DNA from: Gallionellaceae bacterium
GTDB taxonomy: Bacteria > Pseudomonadota > Gammaproteobacteria > Burkholderiales > Thiobacillaceae
Assembly: GCA_028714875.1 (NCBI GenBank)
Contig: JAQTLN010000001.1
Span: 302,419 to 366,418, forward strand
Direction: 5' to 3'
DNA length: 64,000 nt
Position numbers and translations under genes: made by a program. The notes under the pieces were generated by a model. It was not told where the DNA came from. It made no database searches and was given only the letters and a program-made list of their open reading frames with translations. This document shows positions 1-8,069 of the stretch, one piece after another (the first letter of the stretch is position 1; every line of letters starts with the position of its first letter).

Positions 1-1
1 T

Positions 2-736
2 CAACTGGATGACGACGCCACCCTGATCGACACCATCTCGCCCGGTTCCGACACCGTGGAAATCGGCGGGGTGCGCAAACATGTCATCGGCTACCTGGAG
101 GAATTCCTGTTCCCCGCCGAACGCGCCCGCGCCAAGGTCTCCGCGCTCTCCGGCGGCGAGCGCAACCGCCTGTTGCTGGCCCGTCTGTTCGCCCGCCCGG
201 CCAACATCCTGGTGCTCGACGAGCCGACCAACGACCTCGACATCGACACCCTGGAACTGCTGGAACAACTGTTGCAGGACTACAAGGGCACGGTGATCCT
301 GGTGTCGCACGACCGCGCTTTCCTCGATAACGTGGCCACGCAATCCATTGTTTTCGCGGGAGAAGGTGAGTTGCTGGAACTGCCTGGCGGCTATTCCGAT
401 TGGCTGGGCTGGCGCGCGCGGCAAGAAGCGGAAAAAGCCTCCGTCGCCGTCGCCAAGGGGGGCAGGCGAGACGCCTGCGCTACAGCGGAGGCACCCGTCG
501 CCGCGAAGGCGAAAAAATCCGGCCTGAACTACAAGGAACAGAAGGAACTCGATGCGCTGCCTGGGCAAATTGCCGCCCTGGAGGCCGAACAGGCCGACCT
601 GGCGCGGCAACTGTCCGACCCCGCCGTCTACGCCGACCACAGCCGCGCCGCGAGCCTGAGCGCGCGCAGCGCCGAGATCGACGAAGCCTTGCTGGAACTG
701 CTGGGGCGCTGGGAAGAACTGGAGGGGAAAATGTAG
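2..736 (+). CDS. uup: ABC-F family ATPase Uup, 3' part only
   Basis: The gene is cut by the window edge; the frame is open from base 2. The visible part is the second nucleotide-binding domain from after its Walker A: signature LSGGERNRL, Walker B ILVLDEPTNDLD and H-loop VSHDR. A charged, coiled-coil C-terminal domain of the Uup type follows (about the last 70 residues). ABC-F proteins of this type are soluble and act on ribosomes or branched DNA rather than in transport. A short repeat-derived stretch (about 459-490, residues KGGRRDACAT) lies in the linker before the coiled coil. The TAG stop is the first part of a REP-like hairpin. Family is certain; Uup rather than another ABC-F is inferred from the C-terminal coiled coil. 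Confidence 0.88.
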   Translation, partial: QLDDDATLIDTISPGSDTVEIGGVRKHVIGYLEEFLFPAERARAKVSALSGGERNRLLLARLFARPANILVLDEPTNDLDIDTLELLEQLLQDYKGTVILVSHDRAFLDNVATQSIVFAGEGELLELPGGYSDWLGWRARQEAEKASVAVAKGGRRDACATAEAPVAAKAKKSGLNYKEQKELDALPGQIAALEAEQADLARQLSDPAVYADHSRAASLSARSAEIDEALLELLGRWEELEGKM

Positions 737-795
737 CGCCGGCGTCTCGCCGGCCCGCCCGTTGCAAAGCGAGCCGGCGAGATGCCGGCGCTACA
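732..795. repeat. REP-like hairpin (TGTAGCGCCGGC family)
   Basis: Inverted arms at 732-754 and 773-795 (TGTAGCGCCGGCGTCTCGCC and its near-complement) form a long GC-rich hairpin between uup and mutL. The uup stop codon TAG (734-736) is inside the left arm. Other copies or half copies are near 14736, 25010, 27893, 32113, 53124 and 60355. Confidence 0.85.
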
Positions 796-804
796 CTGTC
801 CGTC

Positions 805-2679
805 ATGTCGCAAATCCACCTTCTCCCTGACCTCCTCGTTTCCCAGATCGCCGCCGGCGAGGTGGTCGAACGCCCCGCTTCCGCCGTCAAGGAGTTGCTG
901 GAAAACAGTCTGGATGCCGGCAGCCGCGACATCCGCCTGGACCTGGAGGAGGGCGGCATCAAGTTGATACGCCTGAGCGATGACGGCAACGGCATCGCCG
1001 AGGACGACCTGAAGCTGGCGCTGACGCGACATGCCACCAGCAAGATCGCCAGCCTGGATGATCTGGAACGGGTCGCCAGCCTCGGCTTTCGCGGTGAAGC
1101 CCTGGCCAGCATCGCTTCGGTGGCGCGCATGACCCTGACCAGCCGGGTCGCGCAAGCCGCCCACGCCTGGAAGGCCGGCGCCCTCGACGGCAAGTTGCAT
1201 ACCCCGGAACCCGCCGCCCTGGCGCGCGGCACGGTGGTGGAAGTGCGCGACCTGTTCTTCAATACCCCGGCGCGGCGCAAATTCCTGAAAAGCCCGCCCA
1301 CCGAATTCGCCCATTGCGACGAAGCCCTGCGCCGCGTCGCCCTGGCGCACCCGGAATGCGCCTTCACCCTCGCCCACAACGGCCGCATCAGCAAGCGCCT
1401 GACCGTGGCCGACTGGCAGGCCAGGGCGCTGGACATCCTCGGCGAAGACTTCGCCGCCGCCGCCCGCACTCTGGACGAAGCCGCCGGCCCGCTACGTCTT
1501 TATGGCCTCGCCGGCCTGCCCGCCTACTCACGCTCCGGGCGCGACGCGCAGTATTTGTTCGTCAACGGTCGTTTCGTGCGCGACAAGCTGCTCAGCCACG
1601 CCGTGCGCGAGGCCTACCGCGACGTGCTGCACCACGAACGCCACCCGGCCTATGTGCTGTTCCTGGAACTGCCGCCGGAAGGCGTGGATGTGAACGTCCA
1701 CCCGGCGAAAACAGAAGTGCGCTTCCGCGACGGGCGCGGTGTGCATCAGTTCGTTTTGCATGTGCTGGAGCGGGCATTGGGAGCGGGCAGGGAGAAAGGC
1801 GTCGAGATGGGCGCGGGTTTTTCCACTCCCCCCTTTTCCAAAGGGGGGCCGGGGGGGATTTCTGAACCTTTGCGGGAGTCGGACGCTACAAATCCCCCCC
1901 CCGCCCCCCTTTGGCAAAGGGGGGCGCCCGCCAGATCGGCCGCTTACTCGCCTTATGCTGGTCGCGCGCCTGCCGGCCATTCGGCCCAGGAACCCGCCCC
2001 CTACTACCAGATGGTGGCCGAGGCGCTGGCGGACACATCCGCAATCCGAAATCCGAAATCCGAAATCGAATATCCGCAATCCCGGATCGCGGACGCCCCG
2101 CCGCTGGGCTACGCGCTGGCCCAGCTTTCCGGCATCTACATCCTGGCCGAGAACGCGCATGGCCTGATCGTGGTGGACATGCACGCGGCGCACGAGCGCA
2201 TCCTTTACGAGCGGATCAAGACCGCGTTCGACGCCCGCGCCGTGGCCAGCCAGCCTTTGCTGATCCCGGTGGTATTCGCCGCCACCGGCCTGGAGATGGC
2301 GACCGCCGAGGAAGCCGGGCCGGCGCTGGCTGAAATGGGTTTCGAGATCGCCCCGGTGTCACCCACCCACCTGGCGCTACGCGCGCTACCGGCCATGCTC
2401 AAGGACGCCGACGGCGAACGCCTGGCGCGCGAGGTGCTGAAGGACATCCACAAATTCGGATTGAGCGGCGCCATGAACGCGCGCCGCAATGAACTTCTCG
2501 CGACGCTGGCCTGTCATGGCGCGGTGCGCGCGAATCGCAAACTCAGCGTGCCGGAAATGAACGCCCTGTTGCGCGACATGGAAGGCACGCTGCGCGCCGA
2601 CCAGTGCAACCACGGCCGCCCCACCTGGTTCCAACTTACGCTGTCCGACCTGGACAAGCTTTTCATGCGAGGACAATAG
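805..2679 (+). CDS. mutL: DNA mismatch repair protein MutL
   Basis: MutL couples mismatch recognition by MutS to strand removal. The ATG at 805 begins MSQIHLLPDLLVSQIAAGEV, the conserved N-terminus; the frame is open further upstream but that part is not MutL. The N-terminal GHKL ATPase motifs are present (ELLENSLDAG, DDGNGI, GFRGEAL). The C-terminal dimerisation domain carries DMHAAHERILYE, matching the DQHA(X)2E(X)4E metal-binding motif of MutL proteins with latent endonuclease activity, which E. coli MutL lacks. The flexible linker holds two repeat-derived stretches: a palindromic element around residues 343-375 and an 8-10 bp tandem repeat around residues 413-422. The protein is 624 residues. 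Confidence 0.96.
   Translation: MSQIHLLPDLLVSQIAAGEVVERPASAVKELLENSLDAGSRDIRLDLEEGGIKLIRLSDDGNGIAEDDLKLALTRHATSKIASLDDLERVASLGFRGEALASIASVARMTLTSRVAQAAHAWKAGALDGKLHTPEPAALARGTVVEVRDLFFNTPARRKFLKSPPTEFAHCDEALRRVALAHPECAFTLAHNGRISKRLTVADWQARALDILGEDFAAAARTLDEAAGPLRLYGLAGLPAYSRSGRDAQYLFVNGRFVRDKLLSHAVREAYRDVLHHERHPAYVLFLELPPEGVDVNVHPAKTEVRFRDGRGVHQFVLHVLERALGAGREKGVEMGAGFSTPPFSKGGPGGISEPLRESDATNPPPAPLWQRGAPARSAAYSPYAGRAPAGHSAQEPAPYYQMVAEALADTSAIRNPKSEIEYPQSRIADAPPLGYALAQLSGIYILAENAHGLIVVDMHAAHERILYERIKTAFDARAVASQPLLIPVVFAATGLEMATAEEAGPALAEMGFEIAPVSPTHLALRALPAMLKDADGERLAREVLKDIHKFGLSGAMNARRNELLATLACHGAVRANRKLSVPEMNALLRDMEGTLRADQCNHGRPTWFQLTLSDLDKLFMRGQ
1833..1929. repeat. G-family palindromic element inside mutL
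   Basis: Two palindromes of the form CCCCCCTTTT..AAAGGGGGG face each other across a spacer of about 30 bp, with GGGGGGATTT and AAATCCCCCC on the inner sides. The whole element is translated in frame within the MutL linker as proline/glycine/lysine-rich sequence (TPPFSKGGPGG ... NPPPAPLWQRG). Confidence 0.85.
2043..2068. repeat. Short tandem repeat AATCCGAA in mutL
   Basis: About three copies of an 8-bp unit (AATCCGAA) translated within the MutL linker as IRNPKSEIE. The same repeat recurs at the start of miaA (3081-3110). Confidence 0.8.
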
Positions 2680-2681
2680 CC

Positions 2682-3053
2682 ATGAGCAAACCTTTCCCCA
2701 TTCCGGTGCGCCCGGCGGAAGAAACCGCGGAAGGGCTGGAAACCTCCGCCTGTGCCGGCGCCGAGCCCTATGCCCTGATGGTGCTGGGTGATTCCATGTT
2801 GCCGGAATTCATCGAGGGCGAAATCATCGTGGTCGAGCCGGAAGGCCTGGCAAAAGACGGCTCCTATGTGGTCGCCTTCGTCAACGAGGAATACATTTTT
2901 CGCCAGATCGTGCAGCACCCGGAGGGCTGGATGCTGAAGCCGCTCAATCCGATCTACCCCAACATCCCGGTGGAAGGGCTGTCGGTGGTCAAGGGCGTGG
3001 TGATCATGAAGAAGAAGCCGGGCAAGCGCAGCGAACAGAAGTCCTACGACTGA
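2682..3053 (+). CDS. LexA-like S24 domain protein without DNA-binding domain
   Basis: A 123-residue protein consisting of one S24/LexA-type fold. [12 protein letters not shown] carries the nucleophile serine region of S24 peptidases. The segment that should hold the general-base lysine (VTVKRL in LexA) reads YIFRQI here, so arginine stands at the lysine position in my alignment by eye. No helix-turn-helix is present. The start is two bases after the mutL stop, so the genes are probably cotranscribed. It could be an inactive S24 scaffold or a divergent autopeptidase; the function is unknown. Confidence 0.8.
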   Translation: MSKPFPIPVRPAEETAEGLETSACAGAEPYALMVLGDSMLPEFIEGEIIVVEPEGLAKDGSYVVAFVNEEYIFRQIVQHPEGWMLKPLNPIYPNIPVEGLSVVKGVVIMKKKPGKRSEQKSYD

Positions 3054-3067
3054 GGACGGATCACACC

Positions 3068-4036
3068 GTGCGCGCCGCGCAAATCCGAAATCCGAAATCC
3101 GAAATCCGCAATGGCCTTCCTCCCGCCCTCTGCCTCATGGGTCCCACCGCCAGCGGCAAGACCGACCTGGCGGTGGCGCTGGCCGAACGGTTTCCGGTGG
3201 AAATCGTCAGCGTCGATTCGGCCCTGGTCTATCGCGGCATGGACATCGGCACCGCCAAGCCGGATGCCGCCACCCTGGTGCGCGCGCCGCATCACCTGAT
3301 CGACCTGATCGACCCGACCGAAAGCTATTCCGCCGCCCGTTTCCGCGCCGATGCCGTGCGCTTGATGCATGACATCACCGCGCGCGGCCGCATTCCCCTG
3401 CTGGTGGGCGGCACCATGCTGTATTTCAAGGCGCTGAAGGAGGGACTGGCGGAACTGCCGGTGGCCGCCCCGGAATTGCGCGGCGAACTGGAAGCGCGCG
3501 CGAAGGTGGCGGGCTGGCCGGCCCTGCACGCGGAACTCGCCCGCCTCGATTCGGAAACGGCGGCACGTCTGGCGCCCAACGACTCGCAGCGTATCCAGCG
3601 CGCCCTGGAGGTCTGCCTCACTAGCGGCGAGCCGCTCTCCGTTCTGTTGGCGCGGCAGGAACAAGCCGCCGATCTACCCTGCCGTTTGCTGGAAATCGCC
3701 CTGATGCACGATGACCGCGCCTGGCTGCATGAACGCATCAACACGCGTTTCAAAGCCATGCTGGAAGCCGGCTTGGTGGATGAGTTGCGGGAATTGCGCG
3801 AACGCTGGCCGCTCAATCCGGAACTGCCATCCATGCGCTGCGTCGGCTACCGCCAGGCCTGGCGCTATCTGGAAGGGGAAATCAGGGGAGCGGAATTGTT
3901 CGCCAGCGGCGCCGCCGCCACCCGCCAACTCGCCAAGCGCCAGATCACCTGGCTGCGTGGCTGGGAAGGGGCGACCACGCTGGATTGCCGGGCGCCTGAT
4001 CTGCTGGATCGGGTGAGCGGGCTGATCGAACGGTAG
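3068..4036 (+). CDS. miaA: tRNA dimethylallyltransferase MiaA
   Basis: MiaA transfers a dimethylallyl group to A37 of tRNAs reading UNN codons. The P-loop [15 protein letters not shown], the [16 protein letters not shown] region and [12 protein letters not shown] are all present, and the length (322 residues) is normal. The only in-frame start upstream of the P-loop is the GTG at 3068; the next ATG (3137) is too close to the P-loop. The residues after the GTG ([10 protein letters not shown]) are encoded by a short tandem repeat, so the N-terminus has been replaced or extended by repeat DNA. Confidence 0.94.
   Translation: MRAAQIRNPKSEIRNGLPPALCLMGPTASGKTDLAVALAERFPVEIVSVDSALVYRGMDIGTAKPDAATLVRAPHHLIDLIDPTESYSAARFRADAVRLMHDITARGRIPLLVGGTMLYFKALKEGLAELPVAAPELRGELEARAKVAGWPALHAELARLDSETAARLAPNDSQRIQRALEVCLTSGEPLSVLLARQEQAADLPCRLLEIALMHDDRAWLHERINTRFKAMLEAGLVDELRELRERWPLNPELPSMRCVGYRQAWRYLEGEIRGAELFASGAAATRQLAKRQITWLRGWEGATTLDCRAPDLLDRVSGLIER
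3081..3110. repeat. Short tandem repeat AATCCGAA at the miaA start
   Basis: Copies of AATCCGAA in tandem, the same unit as inside mutL at 2043, here encoding the first residues of MiaA after its GTG codon. Confidence 0.8.
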
Positions 4037-4076
4037 GAGGACCGCTCGCGGGCCGAATGCGCGGCGTGTGATTCGC

Positions 4077-4826
4077 CTACAAGTTGCAGAAGGTCAGGGC
4101 GAAATCGACGTCGCGGTCGCAGGGGCGGGGCTTCTGCGCGCGGTCGGGAATCAGGAAGCGGATGTTGACGGCGTATTTGTTGGCGCTGACTTCCGGGGTG
4201 CAATCGCTGTCCAGGGACAGGCGCAACAGATGCGCGCTACGGCCGCCCAGCATGAGCTGGAATAACCCCTGGCTGGCGGTGTGGCGGCTGCGATGGCCAC
4301 TGTCGCGGAGCAGACGCAAGACCACATCGACGGCACTTTTCAAGGGCAACAATGGACCCAGCCATTCCATCAGGTCATTGGTGCGGTCGGCCTCGGGCAG
4401 ATTGAGCCAGTTGTGATAGGCGGGCAGGTCGAAACTACAGGTGCCGCCGGGGATGCCGGCGCGGCCCTTGATTCCGGCCAGCCATTCGTTGTCGCGCACA
4501 TGCTGGCCGATCTTGCCGCTCATGCCACGCAGGTCGGCGAGCGCGGTGGCGATGCGGGCCAGGACTTCGTCGAGGCGGTCGGCGTCCACGGCGGGGTTGC
4601 TGCGCAGGTCTTCCAGGCTGGTTTTTTGCCGATCCAGTTCCTGAATCAGTTCACTTTTCATCTCGGGCCGGCCGGTGACATCGGTAAGTTCGAACACCGC
4701 CAGGAGCGCGGCATGGTGCGCGCGCGCGTCGCCACCACGGACGAAATACAGCGTCTTGCCGAACAGATCCTCAAGACGCAACCAGGTGCGGATGCGTTCA
4801 TTGAGGGGAAATTCGTAGACGGTCAC
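4077..4826 (-). CDS. zapD: Cell division protein ZapD
   Basis: ZapD (DUF1342) binds FtsZ and bundles its filaments at the Z-ring. After the start the protein reads TVYEFPLNERIRTWLRLEDLF, matching the family N-terminus. I chose the GTG at 4826 because it gives 249 residues, the usual length; the open frame continues upstream to 5099 but overlaps coaE in another frame and is not family sequence. It is the last gene of pilB-pilC-pilD-coaE-zapD, a common betaproteobacterial and gammaproteobacterial order. Confidence 0.93.
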   Translation of the reverse strand: MTVYEFPLNERIRTWLRLEDLFGKTLYFVRGGDARAHHAALLAVFELTDVTGRPEMKSELIQELDRQKTSLEDLRSNPAVDADRLDEVLARIATALADLRGMSGKIGQHVRDNEWLAGIKGRAGIPGGTCSFDLPAYHNWLNLPEADRTNDLMEWLGPLLPLKSAVDVVLRLLRDSGHRSRHTASQGLFQLMLGGRSAHLLRLSLDSDCTPEVSANKYAVNIRFLIPDRAQKPRPCDRDVDFALTFCNL

Positions 4827-4929
4827 CGGAACGGCCCGAGGAAAAACATGAGGGATGCGCGCCAAAGGCTTGAATTGGCTGCGATTTTGCAGCCTGCCCC
4901 GTGCAATGGCAATGAAGCGGACAGGTTTT

Positions 4930-5547
4930 TTATTGCATTTTGCCAGTGTGGGCGAGGTAGCTCTGATGCAGATGCCTGACCTGGGCTTCCAGTTCGGCCA
5001 GGCTGGAACGGTTGGCGATGACGTCGTCGGCGATGGCGAGACGCGCCACGCGCGGACTCTGTGCCGCCAGGATGGCCCGCGCCTGTTCCCGGCTGACACC
5101 GGGGCGGCTGGCGGTGCGTTCGATCTGCTGTTGCTCGTCGCAGTCCACCACCACGATGCGATCCATGTCCCGCCGGTAGGCCGCCAGGTTCTCCACCAGC
5201 AGGGGCACGATCAGGATGACGTAAGGGGCTTGCGCGACGGCGACCAGGTGTTGCGCTTCGCGGCGGATCAGAGGGTGCAGGATATGTTCCAGATGCCGCC
5301 GCGCGCCGTCGTCGGAAAAAACGCGGGCGCGCATGGCGGCGCGATCCAGGCCGCCATCGGCGGCGATCACCGCGTCGCCGAAAGCGGCGACGATGGCCGG
5401 TATGGCGGCGCCATTGGCGGCGGTGAGGTCATGGGCGATGACATCGGTATCGACCAGCGCCGCGCCAAGCTCGGCGAACAGGCGGGCCGCCGTGCTCTTG
5501 CCGGAACCGACGCCGCCGGTGAGACCGACGCAATAAGGGCGGTTCAT
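4930..5547 (-). CDS. coaE: Dephospho-CoA kinase CoaE
   Basis: CoaE phosphorylates dephospho-CoA, the last step of coenzyme A synthesis. P-loop GLTGGVGSGKSTAARLF begins at about residue 8, followed by VDTDVIAHDL and the RIVVVDC segment typical of the family. The ATG at 5547 (MNRPYCVGLTGG) gives 205 residues. The frame stays open for 29 more codons upstream into a G-family palindrome, which is probably untranslated. It lies in the pilD-coaE-zapD operon. Confidence 0.95.
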   Translation of the reverse strand: MNRPYCVGLTGGVGSGKSTAARLFAELGAALVDTDVIAHDLTAANGAAIPAIVAAFGDAVIAADGGLDRAAMRARVFSDDGARRHLEHILHPLIRREAQHLVAVAQAPYVILIVPLLVENLAAYRRDMDRIVVVDCDEQQQIERTASRPGVSREQARAILAAQSPRVARLAIADDVIANRSSLAELEAQVRHLHQSYLAHTGKMQ

Positions 5548-5585
5548 GGTGATCGGGGAAACTTGCGCGCGCTGACGGCGTCGGC

Positions 5586-5722
5586 AAACCTCACCCCCCT
5601 TTCCCAAAGGGGGGCAGGGGGGATTTGCACGCACGGAGCGGCTCCCGACTTGTCAGAAATCCCTGATGAAGCCTCTACCCTTCGGTACCCCAGCCCCCCT
5701 TTTCCAAAGGGGGGGGTGACCA
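5586..5722. repeat. G-family palindromic element between pilD and coaE
   Basis: CCCCCCTTTCCCAAAGGGGGG with GGGGGGATTT on one side, and CCCCCCTTTTTCCAAAGGGG on the other. The internal segment TGATGAAGCCTCTACCCTTC is shared with the element near 28060, so these two belong to one subfamily. Confidence 0.8.
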
Positions 5723-5737
5723 GCGCATCTTGGTGCT

Positions 5738-6586
5738 TCATCCCAGCCAGAAGCGCAGCAGGTCGTCGCCCCAGAACAGGGCGATGAGCCCGCCCAGCAC
5801 CAGCCAGGGGCCGAAGGGGATGGGTTTGGCGCGGTCGTGGCCGGCGAACAGGATCAGGCTGATGCCGACAATGGCGCCGGAGAAACTAGCGGCGAGCAGG
5901 ATCGGCAGCAGCAGCTTCCAGCCCAGCCAGGCGCCAAGGGCGGCAAGCAGTTTGAAGTCGCCGAAACCCATGCCTTCCTTGCCGGTAATCAGTTTGAACA
6001 GGTGGTACACCGACCACAGCGACAGGTAGCCGGCGATGGCGCCGATCACGGCTTCCGGCAAGGGCACCAGGCCGCCTTCCAGGTTGAATAGCAGGCCGGC
6101 CCAGGCCAGGGGCAGGGTGATGTTGTCGGGCAGCAGGCGGGTGTCGAGGTCGATGAAGGCGAGCGCGATCAGGCTGGCGAGCAGCAGGCAGATGGCCGGC
6201 GTGGCCCAGGTGGCGCCCCAGCGCCAGGCGACATAGCCGAACAACAGGCCGGTGAGCGCTTCGACCACCGGGTAGCGCGGGGTGATGGCCATGCCGCAGG
6301 CGCTGCAACGGCCGCGTAGCACCAGCCAGCTCAGGATCGGGATGTTTTCATACCAGGTGATCTGGTGCCCACAGCGGGGGCAGGCCGAGCGCGGTTTGAC
6401 CAGATCGTAGGGCGCGGCCGGCGCGGGTTCGGCGCCGTCGAGCCAGGCGCATTGCTCGCGATATTCCCGCTCCAGCATGATGGGCAGGCGATGGATGACC
6501 ACATTGAGGAAGCTGCCGATCAAGAGGCCGAGGATGACGGCGAGGGCGATCAGCGCGGCGGGCTGGCTGGAGAACAGTTCGAGCAT
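5738..6586 (-). CDS. pilD: Prepilin peptidase / N-methyltransferase PilD
   Basis: This integral membrane aspartyl peptidase cleaves and N-methylates type IV prepilins. The N-terminal cytoplasmic loop has the two CxxC pairs of the zinc site (CPRCGHQ and CSACG). Both catalytic aspartate motifs are present: FIDLDTRLLPD and GFGDFKLLAALGAWLG. Several hydrophobic segments fit the eight-TM family topology and the length (282 residues) is normal. It lies downstream of pilB and pilC; a MITE copy (6611-6798) now separates it from pilC. Confidence 0.95.
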   Translation of the reverse strand: MLELFSSQPAALIALAVILGLLIGSFLNVVIHRLPIMLEREYREQCAWLDGAEPAPAAPYDLVKPRSACPRCGHQITWYENIPILSWLVLRGRCSACGMAITPRYPVVEALTGLLFGYVAWRWGATWATPAICLLLASLIALAFIDLDTRLLPDNITLPLAWAGLLFNLEGGLVPLPEAVIGAIAGYLSLWSVYHLFKLITGKEGMGFGDFKLLAALGAWLGWKLLLPILLAASFSGAIVGISLILFAGHDRAKPIPFGPWLVLGGLIALFWGDDLLRFWLG

Positions 6587-6610
6587 GGCGGGACGGCGGT
6601 AAAGAAAAAG

Positions 6611-6798
6611 GCTGTTTTACCGTTACCTGGTGATGCGACAGAAAACGCCCGAGGAAGTGGCCTCCCCCTTTTGCAAAGGGGGAATGAGGGGGATTGAGCG
6701 ACGTTTGCCTGTGCGGCCGTCTCAGAAATCCCCCCTAACCCCCCTTTGAAAAAGGGGGGGAACCACCGCGCCAACCGCTAGGTAACGGGAAAAGAGCC
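6611..6798. mobile_element. MITE-like element, copy 1 (between pilC and pilD)
   Basis: 188 bp with imperfect terminal inverted repeats: left end GGCTGTTTTACCGTTACCT, right end in complement GGCTCTTTTCCCGTTACCT. It is flanked by an exact 8-bp direct repeat AAGAAAAA (6603-6610 and 6799-6806), which I read as a target-site duplication. Inside are two CCCCCTTTT/AAAGGGGG palindromes. There is no transposase gene. Other copies are at 22915-23097 and 29649-29841. Confidence 0.88.
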
Positions 6799-6832
6799 AA
6801 GAAAAAAGCCGGCACGGATGCCGGCGCTAGAG

Positions 6833-8044
6833 TTAAACCACCGATCCCATCTTGAAGATGGGCAGATACATGGCGATGACGATGCCACCGATGAGGGTGC
6901 CCAGGATCACCATGATGAACGGTTCCATCAGGCTGGAGATGCCGGCCACGGCATCGTCCACTTCACGCTCGTAATAGTCGGCCACCTTGGACAGCATGGA
7001 GTCGAGCGCGCCGGATTCCTCGCCGATGGCGACCATCTGGATCAGCATGTTGGGGAATACCCCGGCGCCCTGCAACGAGTTCGCCAGGCTGGAGCCGGTG
7101 GCGACCTGGCTGCGGATCTTCTGGGTGGCTTCCATGAAGACATGATTGCCTGCGGCGCCGGCGACCGAGTCGAGCGCTTCCACCATCGGTACGCCGGCGG
7201 CGAACATCGAGGCGAAGGTGCGCGACCAGCGCGCTACCGTGGCTTTTTCGATGAGCGGGCCGAACACGGGAATTTTCAGCATCCAGGCATCCATCCGGGC
7301 GCGAAAGCCCGGGCTGCGTTTCCAGGTCTGCATCAGCGCGAAGACGCCGCCGCCGACGCCGAGGATGATGAGATACCAGTAGTTCACGAACATGTCGGAT
7401 ATGTGCAGCACGATCATGGTCAGCGCCGGCAAATCCGCCCCGGCTTTGCCGTAGAGGTCCTTGAACGCGGGGATCACAAACAACATGATGCCGGCGGTGA
7501 TGACGAAGGCCACGATCAGCACGGTGATCGGGTAGAACAGGGCGGATTTGATCTGGCCCTTCAAGGCCAGCATCTTTTCCTTGTAGGTGGCGACCCGGTC
7601 CAGCACGGAATCCAGGATGCCGGCCTGCTCGCCGGCATGGATCAGGTTGCAATAAAGCCCGTCGAAGTATTGCGGGTGCTTGCGGAAGGCGGCGTTCATG
7701 CTGGTGCCGGTTTCCACGTCGGATTTGATGTCGCCCAGCAGGCGTTGCAGTGCCGCGTTGCTGTGGCTGCGCGCGGAGATGTCGAAGGCCTGCAACAGGG
7801 GCACACCGGCCTTGAGCATGGTGGCGAGTTGGCGGGTGAACAGGGTGATGTCTTTTTCCGTGATGCGCTGGCTGCGCGCGAACAAGCCTTGCTTGCTCAC
7901 CTTCTGCGCGTTGATGCCTTGCCGGCGCAGCGTCTGCCGCACGAAGGCCTCGCCGGGGGCGAGCATCTGGCCCTTCAATTTCTTGCCGCTCTTGTCTGTA
8001 CCTTCCCAGAGGAAAGGCACCTCGGTCGTTTTGGCCTGCGCCAT
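6833..8044 (-). CDS. pilC: Type IV pilus inner-membrane platform protein PilC
   Basis: PilC is the polytopic inner-membrane platform on which PilB acts during pilus assembly. Two repeated T2SS-F domains are visible (starting LFTRQLATMLKAGVPLL and RTFASMFAAGVPMVEAL), each followed by hydrophobic segments. The length is 403 residues, as usual. The start at 8044 lies 26 bases after the pilB stop, and the N-terminus FLWEGTDKSGKKLKGQ is typical. Confidence 0.96.
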   Translation of the reverse strand: MAQAKTTEVPFLWEGTDKSGKKLKGQMLAPGEAFVRQTLRRQGINAQKVSKQGLFARSQRITEKDITLFTRQLATMLKAGVPLLQAFDISARSHSNAALQRLLGDIKSDVETGTSMNAAFRKHPQYFDGLYCNLIHAGEQAGILDSVLDRVATYKEKMLALKGQIKSALFYPITVLIVAFVITAGIMLFVIPAFKDLYGKAGADLPALTMIVLHISDMFVNYWYLIILGVGGGVFALMQTWKRSPGFRARMDAWMLKIPVFGPLIEKATVARWSRTFASMFAAGVPMVEALDSVAGAAGNHVFMEATQKIRSQVATGSSLANSLQGAGVFPNMLIQMVAIGEESGALDSMLSKVADYYEREVDDAVAGISSLMEPFIMVILGTLIGGIVIAMYLPIFKMGSVV

Positions 8045-8069
8045 GCTTGTCTGTTTCCTTATTTACTAT

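Noticed and set aside
400..804. Open frame upstream of mutL that would extend MutL by 135 codons
   Set aside because: It overlaps uup in another frame, is Arg-rich like a shadow frame, and the MutL N-terminus begins at the ATG at 805.
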